A stretch of 64,000 nucleotides of DNA from Triplophysa rosa. Its lineage: Eukaryota > Chordata > Actinopteri > Cypriniformes > Nemacheilidae. Numbering within the stretch: the first letter of the stretch is position 1; every line of letters begins with the position of its first letter. The position numbers and the translations under genes were made by a program. The stretch is taken from positions 4,626,077-4,690,076 of the forward strand of contig NC_079892.1 of NCBI RefSeq assembly GCF_024868665.1, given 5' to 3'. This document shows positions 58,584 to 64,000 of this stretch, piece by piece. The notes below the pieces were generated by a model. The model had not been told where the DNA came from and did not search any database. It saw only the letters and a list, made by a program, of their open reading frames with translations.

Positions 58584-58915
58584 TAGAGCTGTCACCATAT
58601 CCTATTTGCAGCTGCGTGGTTATCGTTGACTCGCGTTCGTTGTGACGGTGTTATCACAATATCTGATGCTATCTATTTTTTAAGAAATAAACAATACTAT
58701 TTCATTATGAATTACTGTCAAAATATGAGTATAGTGAGGTGGAGAAAGAGAAATTGTATGTAACTATTGTAGCTCTTAAAGCAATAAACAAGTACTGAAT
58801 TATTTCTGATATTATCAAATGTGTAAAATTGACAAAGTATCGATTATCGTGGTTTAATATCACGGTTATTGGCACTTTTTGAATTTTAAGATCGCAATAT
58901 ATTGTGACACCCCTA
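58584..58915. mobile_element. hAT-like MITE, worn
   Basis: Left TAGAGCTGTCACCATATCC and inverted right end TAGGGGTGTCACAATATATTG match at 9 of the first 12 bases. Near the ends are CGTGGTTATCGTTGACTCG and CGATTATCGTGGTTTAATATCACGG. No target duplication is evident. Confidence 0.65.
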
Positions 58916-58944
58916 ATTTAAATCAGATTATATGACTGAAACAT

Positions 58945-59040
58945 TTCTCGAAAACTCTTCTTTTGTGTTCTGCATATAACATGGAATAACATGACGTGAG
59001 TAATTGATGCAAAAGTTTTGGGGTGAGCTATCCCTTTATT
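58945..59040. mobile_element. Palindromic TTAA MITE, right-end fragment
   Basis: CTCTTCTTTTGTGTTCTGC, ATGGAATAACATGACGTGAG, TTTTGGGGTGAGCTATCCCTTTA. Confidence 0.75.
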
Positions 59041-60057
59041 TTACAGTTTTACATGTGTATCTGATCAAATCTGTGTCTTGACTAGAAAATTGCCAATTAC
59101 CAACTTTTTACATGCCTGAAAAACATCAAATGTCTTGGCATGTTTTACATATTTTAGTTAAGTATGGCTCTGAAAAAGTAGGATATTGGCTGACATATGT
59201 ATAATGAACAACTATTTCTAATCTGTGGGATCCGTTTCATTCTTCAATGTTATATACTCTAAATGCGAAGCTCAGCAATCTATCCATCAGCGTGGCCTAA
59301 ATGTGGCATTTTTTGACTTTCCGCATTAATAATTTACATCCGCGCCCCAATGACAGAAATGTTTAACATGGTAATCCGCAAACAATTGTCCCAGAAGCCA
59401 CCCAATTTTCGTGATTGACACTTGACGGATTGTACTTGAAATTTCTTTTCTTTCCACTTAAAGTTTCCATGTTCCACCAGCTGAATGCACATTAATGAAA
59501 GCGCACCATCCGCATTGACATCAATAAATTCACATCATTCTGGGATGGGTAAAAGTGAGCTTCAAATATATCCTCCTATTGTTAGACAACTAACTACACG
59601 TGTCCTCCTCAAGCAGGTTCTGAATACGCTATTGTGATCCAGAGATCATTATGATCGAGAGATCACAATAGACATCTTGTGTCAAGATGTTTGAGAAGAA
59701 AAGTCCCTGCTGGGACATTTATTGTTTGTCAAAGTCGGTCGTGTATTGAAAGAGCGTTATTCGTGACTCCACAACAGTGCCCTTCAAGGTCTGTGATTTT
59801 ATTTTTTTGGGTCTCAATTTCTGAAAATAGTTCCCCAAAAGGGAAATTATGTCATTGTTTATTCACCTTCTTGTCATTCCAAACTTCTCCTTTTTGGTAA
59901 TTTTCTGCTTTTTTTAGTTTTGAACCCAAATCTTTTGAAACGATACGATTGTTTTTGTGTGACGAACAGACTAAAATCATGTTATTCAGTTTAAATTATA
60001 AACTCAAATAAAGAAGAGATCTTTTCCACGTCTGTTTAACAATGAAATGATTTGGAG
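59041..60057. other. Unannotated, with a cluster of small dyads
   Basis: Contains the dyad cluster at 59629-59690 and a 60-bp MITE relic near 59836-59895 (TATTCACCTTCTTGTCATTCC). No gene recognised. Confidence 0.35.
59629..59690. repeat. Three adjacent or nested inverted repeats
   Basis: CTATTGTGATC (59629-59639) pairs with GATCACAATAG (59661-59671). Inside it, GATCAT-T-ATGATC is a second dyad. Immediately after, ACATCTTG (59672-59679) pairs with CAAGATGT (59683-59690) across a 3-base loop. None belongs to a recognised MITE. Confidence 0.85.
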
Positions 60058-60382
60058 TTAAAGGAATAGTTCACCTGAAAATTGAAATTCTGTCATCATT
60101 TACCTTAATGTCATTTTGTATGACTTTCTGTTTCTGCAGAACAAAAAATAAGCTATTTTGAAGAATGTTGTTAACCAAACAATGAAGGTACTCATTGACT
60201 TGTATTGGTTTTGTGTCTATACAATAGAAGTGAATGGGCACTGCCGTTGTTCATTTACCAATATTCTTCAAAATATGTTCTGTTGTGTTCTACAGAAGGA
60301 AGAAAGTCATACAGGTTTGAAATGACAAGAGGGTAAATAAATGATGACAGAATTTTCATTTTTGGGTCAATTCTCCCTTTAA
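60058..60382. mobile_element. Palindromic TTAA MITE, full length plus extra tail
   Basis: TTAAAGGAATAGTTCACCTG at the left, TTTTTGGGTCAATTCTCCCTTTAA at the right. Arms pair AATGTTGTTAACCAAACAATG with CGTTGTTCATTTACCAATATTC. A second, partial right tip (TTTTTGAGTGAACTACTCCTTTG) follows at 60383-60422, suggesting a local duplication or an older copy's remnant. Confidence 0.88.
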
Positions 60383-60487
60383 TAATGTCAGAATTGGCAT
60401 TTTTGAGTGAACTACTCCTTTGTGTTTTGTGTTTTCTTTTATCAAATAATATGTCAATGTCTCTCTCACTGTCCTTTTGTCTCATAG

Positions 60488-60559
60488 GAAAAATTGGACA
60501 ACCGTGAAGCGCGAACCATTACGTCTGCTTGTGATGAGTTCAACATGACTGGAGCGTGA
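60488..60559 (+). other. Possible 3' terminal coding exon, unrecognised
   Basis: A long pyrimidine tract TCTCTCACTGTCCTTTTGTCTCATAG precedes it, a good acceptor. One frame encodes 23 residues (EKLDNREARTITSACDEFN...) to a TGA at 60557-60559. An AATAAA lies 131 bp downstream at 60690-60695. The peptide looks coding-like but I do not recognise it, and the one-base-shifted frame is also open for 19 codons. It could be the last exon of a gene whose other exons lie outside the window or in the candidates above. Confidence 0.2.
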
Positions 60560-61559
60560 AGCAAACCCATCCCATACTGATTATGACCAACTTAATAACC
60601 TCCATCATATGAACTGGCACTGTGAAACCGATGAACTATGACCAATCATTCACATGATTGGACTACAGGGTGCCAGGCTTGGGTGGCCCAATAAAAACAA
60701 TTGGTGCTAAGTTTCAGTATTCAGATAAGGGCAGGACAGATGGCTTAAAATCTCAAAGTGCCCACAGTTCATTCCTGTAGCGGTGTCCCGTTTGCTTCCA
60801 AACATGTTTGTTCAACACAGACAATAAACAGCAGTGTGAGATTTACGCCCTCATGTTTGCCCTTTAAAGCAAAGTGTGGCGTAGGGATGCTGGCAGGTGC
60901 CCAATTTGTGCGGATCATGAAACCATAGAAGTATCTGTTTAACAGAAGACGTCTAATGAGCGTGATTTTAATGTTGTACACGAATACTTAAGGGAATATC
61001 AGGATGGATGCGGGCGTGCTCGCCGGACGGTTAGAAGGAACGGGCCGAGGCATAGAAGACAAAACACGACGACAATAATTCATTATGCTAATAGGCGGAT
61101 TAGCATAAACACAGTATAGATAAATCCAATTACCCTGTGATGCTCACCGAGTTGCAGATTTATGTAGTTTAGTATGCACATTTTCTGCCTCACTGCTGCC
61201 GGTCACAGTTATTTATTGCCATTTGCTTCGCAAGCGGTGGAATAAGCCTGCCAGCCGATCATGAAATGATGTCCTAATATTTCCAGAAACGACACCAAAA
61301 AAATCTGTTTGGATCTCAAGCGCTGCCATCGCCGAGGCGCTTTAAATTTTGGCTTTAGTGATGTTTTTTTGTTCCCACTGATTCTGCGTTTCATCTTTTT
61401 CATCGATTGTGTGTCATCGTTTATAGTTCTTATTGCGGGCTGTTCTTTTCCTTCTTGTTTGTCAGTATTAGACATGCAGAGTTCTTCTGCAAAGTTTCCA
61501 AAGTTGTGATTCTCTCTGAAAGCTTTAGTTGATTGCGTTGTAACGGTGAGTGACGTATT
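60560..61559. other. Unannotated sequence
   Basis: AATAAA motifs at 60690 and near 60824. 61010-61330 is complex repeat-free DNA with TAATTCATTATGCTAATAGG. No product recognised. Confidence 0.35.
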
Positions 61560-61948
61560 TTAAAGGAATGATTCACCTGTGATTTTATATTCCGACAATT
61601 TTCTCGCCCGCATGTAATTTTAGATTCATTTCTTTGGTGTAACTCAAATCGAGATCTGTTGAAATTATGAAATATGGGTTTGAGATGTAAGAGCTGGATT
61701 TACTGACGCTCAACCTTTTGCATGGGGGCCAGAAATTACAGTAATGATGTATAGTCTGAAAAGACTGAAATGTAGCACAAGGGTGACATGGACCTCTTTT
61801 TATGGTGCTTTTGTAATGCACGTTTATGTCCTTTTTGTGTGAAGATTTTAAAAGTCTTCTTTTGTGTTCCACGGAAACTAAACAAAAAGCATGGGGCAAA
61901 ATTAAATAATGGTACAATTGCAACTATTTGGGCTAACCATTCCTTTAA
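61560..61948. mobile_element. TTAA MITE, highly diverged member
   Basis: Left tip TTAAAGGAATGATTCACCTG, right tip GGGCTAACCATTCCTTTAA, both with TTAA. Inside, TCTTCTTTTGTGTTCCACGG and CTCGCCCGCATGTAATTTTAG are traceable to the abundant family. The centre is unlike other copies. Confidence 0.7.
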
Positions 61949-63189
61949 ATAGTAATTTACAGTAATATACTGTTTTTACATTAAATTTGTGTAATACAAG
62001 TAGTTACAATGGCAGGAACTGTAACTAGTGTAATTTTATTAAATAAGTTCATTGCTGGACTACATGTTCATTAGTGTAGCTCAGTAAATATTCACTTCAT
62101 TATATTCTTAGCTTAAATACTGCATTAAAAAGAAACTATTTTTTATTTATAGTTGCTTAGAATCCAGCAGCCAAATAAGACGATTGTGTATGATAATAGT
62201 TTTTGTAGTTAAAGATGATTACAGCCTATTTATAAGAGGTTTGCGCTTTGTAATCTTCTGCTGGTTTTGTCACATAAATTGCAATTTAATGTGTTTACGT
62301 CCTAAATCAGCACACAGGGTCATAAAAAAATAACAATGAATTGCACAAGGTCATAACAGAAGCTATCTTGAACAGCCTCGTAATCAAGGTTAACGCCGCG
62401 AATCTTGACAGATTCCTGCGATGAAATTACACATCACAGACTGCTAAAAATACATGTGATTGAAATAGTCATGTCCCATGTTTCCCAGCGAACCCACGTC
62501 GCAAAGGGCCCAAGGTGCTTTTTCTTCCTTTTCAGCTATTATAGGGGCACAGCGGGGCAAAGGCTGATCTGAGTACAGTGAGTCAAGAGGGGACCTGTGG
62601 ATCACATGGTTCCGCCTGATATTCTCCACAAGCCTGAGGACAGTGTCAGAGAATAATTCCAGCCCCCCGGGAGCGAGCAGACTCACCACTGTGTCCCGCT
62701 GTCCTCTCAGACAATAGGAAGGGTAATGGCTTCCCTACGGCCTTTCCTATTCACTCTGATTAGACCACCTGCATCATAGGAGCCCGCCACTACAACAATT
62801 AGCTCCATTTATCAACCCCACATCCTTCAGAGAGGGGTGGCTGGATAGAGAGGGAGAGAGAAAGAGGGGAGAGATGGTTTAGGAAGAGTTTGAAATGAAT
62901 GCAATGAAGAAAGAAAATAGTATAAAGTAGCTGGTTAGTTGGTATCCATCTTTGCCAAGTTGGTGGTTTTAAAAGGGTTTTGCATAGCACAAATAGATAG
63001 ACATCTATTTGATGTCTGCATTTACATCTGCAAGAGGTTTTTTTTATTGTTTGCTCATCTGCAATATGTCTCGGATATGTCTCCTGTCATGTACGTAGAC
63101 ATCTAGAAGATGTCTTTAAGATGTTTATGATTTAGAACGTATGTAAGACTGCCTTTCTAAGATGTTTATCAGATGTTTTTACGCAACTG
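61949..63189. other. Unannotated; possible conserved noncoding block
   Basis: 62340-62830 is complex and repeat-free. A GA-rich tract lies at 62845-62873. 63080-63180 carries degenerate AAGATGTTTATGA-type words. No gene recognised. Confidence 0.3.
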
Positions 63190-63661
63190 ATTATTTCCAG
63201 ATCTTGAATTCCAGAAATTGCTCATATGTGACCCAGATCTGTTTACTGCATTTCAGTGTGAAAAGGACAAACCACATGGAATCCAACCTTTTTAAATCTG
63301 ATCTGACCCATTTCCATATGTGGTCCTAAATAAGATACAGGTCTGATGTTTCGCAATGCGACCTCAGTCTGAACGGCCACATCGGAATTCATGCGACTCA
63401 ATTCAATGGTCCGCTCAGCACCGCATGAAGTCAAACACACCTGCTGACTTGACCCTTGCTTATTTCTGTATGACAGCGTGCTGCGTGCTGCGTGTTACAT
63501 GTTATTGTTATTTTGCGCGTGCGATTCAGTTCATAACCATCACGAGTTCACACTGGAATCTGATATTGGCCACATTTTAAAAATATTGTGAACAGCCGAA
63601 CAAAAAATCAGATCTGAGCAGAATTGAGCATTAAAGCTTGCAGTGTGAACGTGGTCTTACA
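63190..63661. mobile_element. Dispersed fish MITE with CAGTGTGAACGTGG end
   Basis: Ordered motifs CATATGTGACCCAGATCTG, TTTCAGTGTGAA, AACCACATGGAATCCAACC, TCCATATGTGGTCCTAAATAAG, GTCTGAACGGCCACATCGG, GATATTGGCCACATTTTAAAAA and the end TTGCAGTGTGAACGTGGTCTTA correspond to a widespread teleost repeat I recognise. The left terminus is not identifiable. Confidence 0.6.
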
Positions 63662-64000
63662 GACGTACTTGTGCTATCTGGGGTTAGCCGATAGACCATC
63701 TAAATAACATTTTGCGAGGCTAATAGATGTGCTTAACTGGCTAGCCTAACCTATTAAAAAAGCTAACCTACCAAACATCTGCTTGGCCCTGATCAGCTAG
63801 ACCAGCTTTGTCATGCTAGCAGACTAGCATGAACCCTTTAAGACCAGCAAACCTTTTTGGTTGATTTCATTTAATTGATTTTATTTTTACTTCATTCTGC
63901 AGAAAAGAGCGAGAGAAGAATTGACTGACAGACGAGTTTGGTAAGCATACTATACCCAGATTGTGTTTTCTTATTTAAACAGACCCAGCTAATGAGGAAC
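63662..64000. other. Unannotated, with a ctggt-type repeat fragment
   Basis: About 63770-63855 (GACCAGCTTTGTCATGCTAG, AAGACCAGCAAACC) resembles pieces of the 48530-49525 array. No gene recognised. Confidence 0.4.

Overview
The window reads as nuclear DNA of a teleost fish, most likely a cyprinid (zebrafish/carp relatives). The case rests on the repeat content: about twenty copies of the palindromic TTAAAGG.../...CCTTTAA miniature element that is typical of cyprinid genomes, several other fish MITE families, hAT-type elements, a fish LINE fragment, a young LTR retrotransposon, long GT, CT and GATG microsatellites, and no dense gene content. No complete host protein-coding gene can be recognised. 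It looks like a gene desert or the inside of very large introns. Four stretches resemble isolated exons (6214-6489, 29159-29393 and 60488-60559 on +, 11411-11504 on -), but none matches a protein I recognise and all are low confidence.

Layout: 1-5 kb is mostly unique sequence with scattered MITEs. 5.06-6.11 kb is a hAT-like element with an 8-bp target duplication, followed by a possible exon and a TTAA-type MITE. 7.2-8.4 kb is a composite: one MITE interrupted by a second MITE of the same broad family (showing a TTAA target duplication) and by an unrelated 224-bp palindromic MITE. 9-31 kb is mainly unique sequence with dispersed MITEs, a decayed tRNA-Ala-like gene, a 433-bp palindrome and a CpG-rich patch with CRE sites. 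31.2-33.8 kb is a nested structure: a MITE fragment abuts a 5'-truncated LINE. The LINE is interrupted by a 1.33-kb TTAA-flanked DNA transposon carrying a THAP zinc-finger exon, and by a 342-bp hAT MITE with an 8-bp target duplication. 39.47-42.36 kb is a complete, very young LTR retrotransposon on the minus strand with a CCAAA target duplication, a Gag-like ORF and an in-frame minisatellite where pol would be expected. 43.4-44.05 kb holds CT/TA and GT/GC microsatellites, 48.5-49.5 kb a 305-bp tandem array, and 52.7-53.1 kb a GATG/GATA array with a 62-bp higher-order unit. 54-64 kb is unique sequence with MITEs, clustered small dyads and possible conserved noncoding islands.

The strongest biological thread is the TTAA signature. 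The dominant palindromic MITE, two other MITE families and the THAP-bearing element all have ends of the form TTAA-AG.... A nested insertion in this window directly shows a 4-bp TTAA duplication for the dominant family. TTAA duplication together with a THAP-domain transposase is characteristic of the Kolobok superfamily, so the THAP element may belong to the group of transposons that spread these MITEs. That link is inference. All family names are from memory of family features; no database search was possible.
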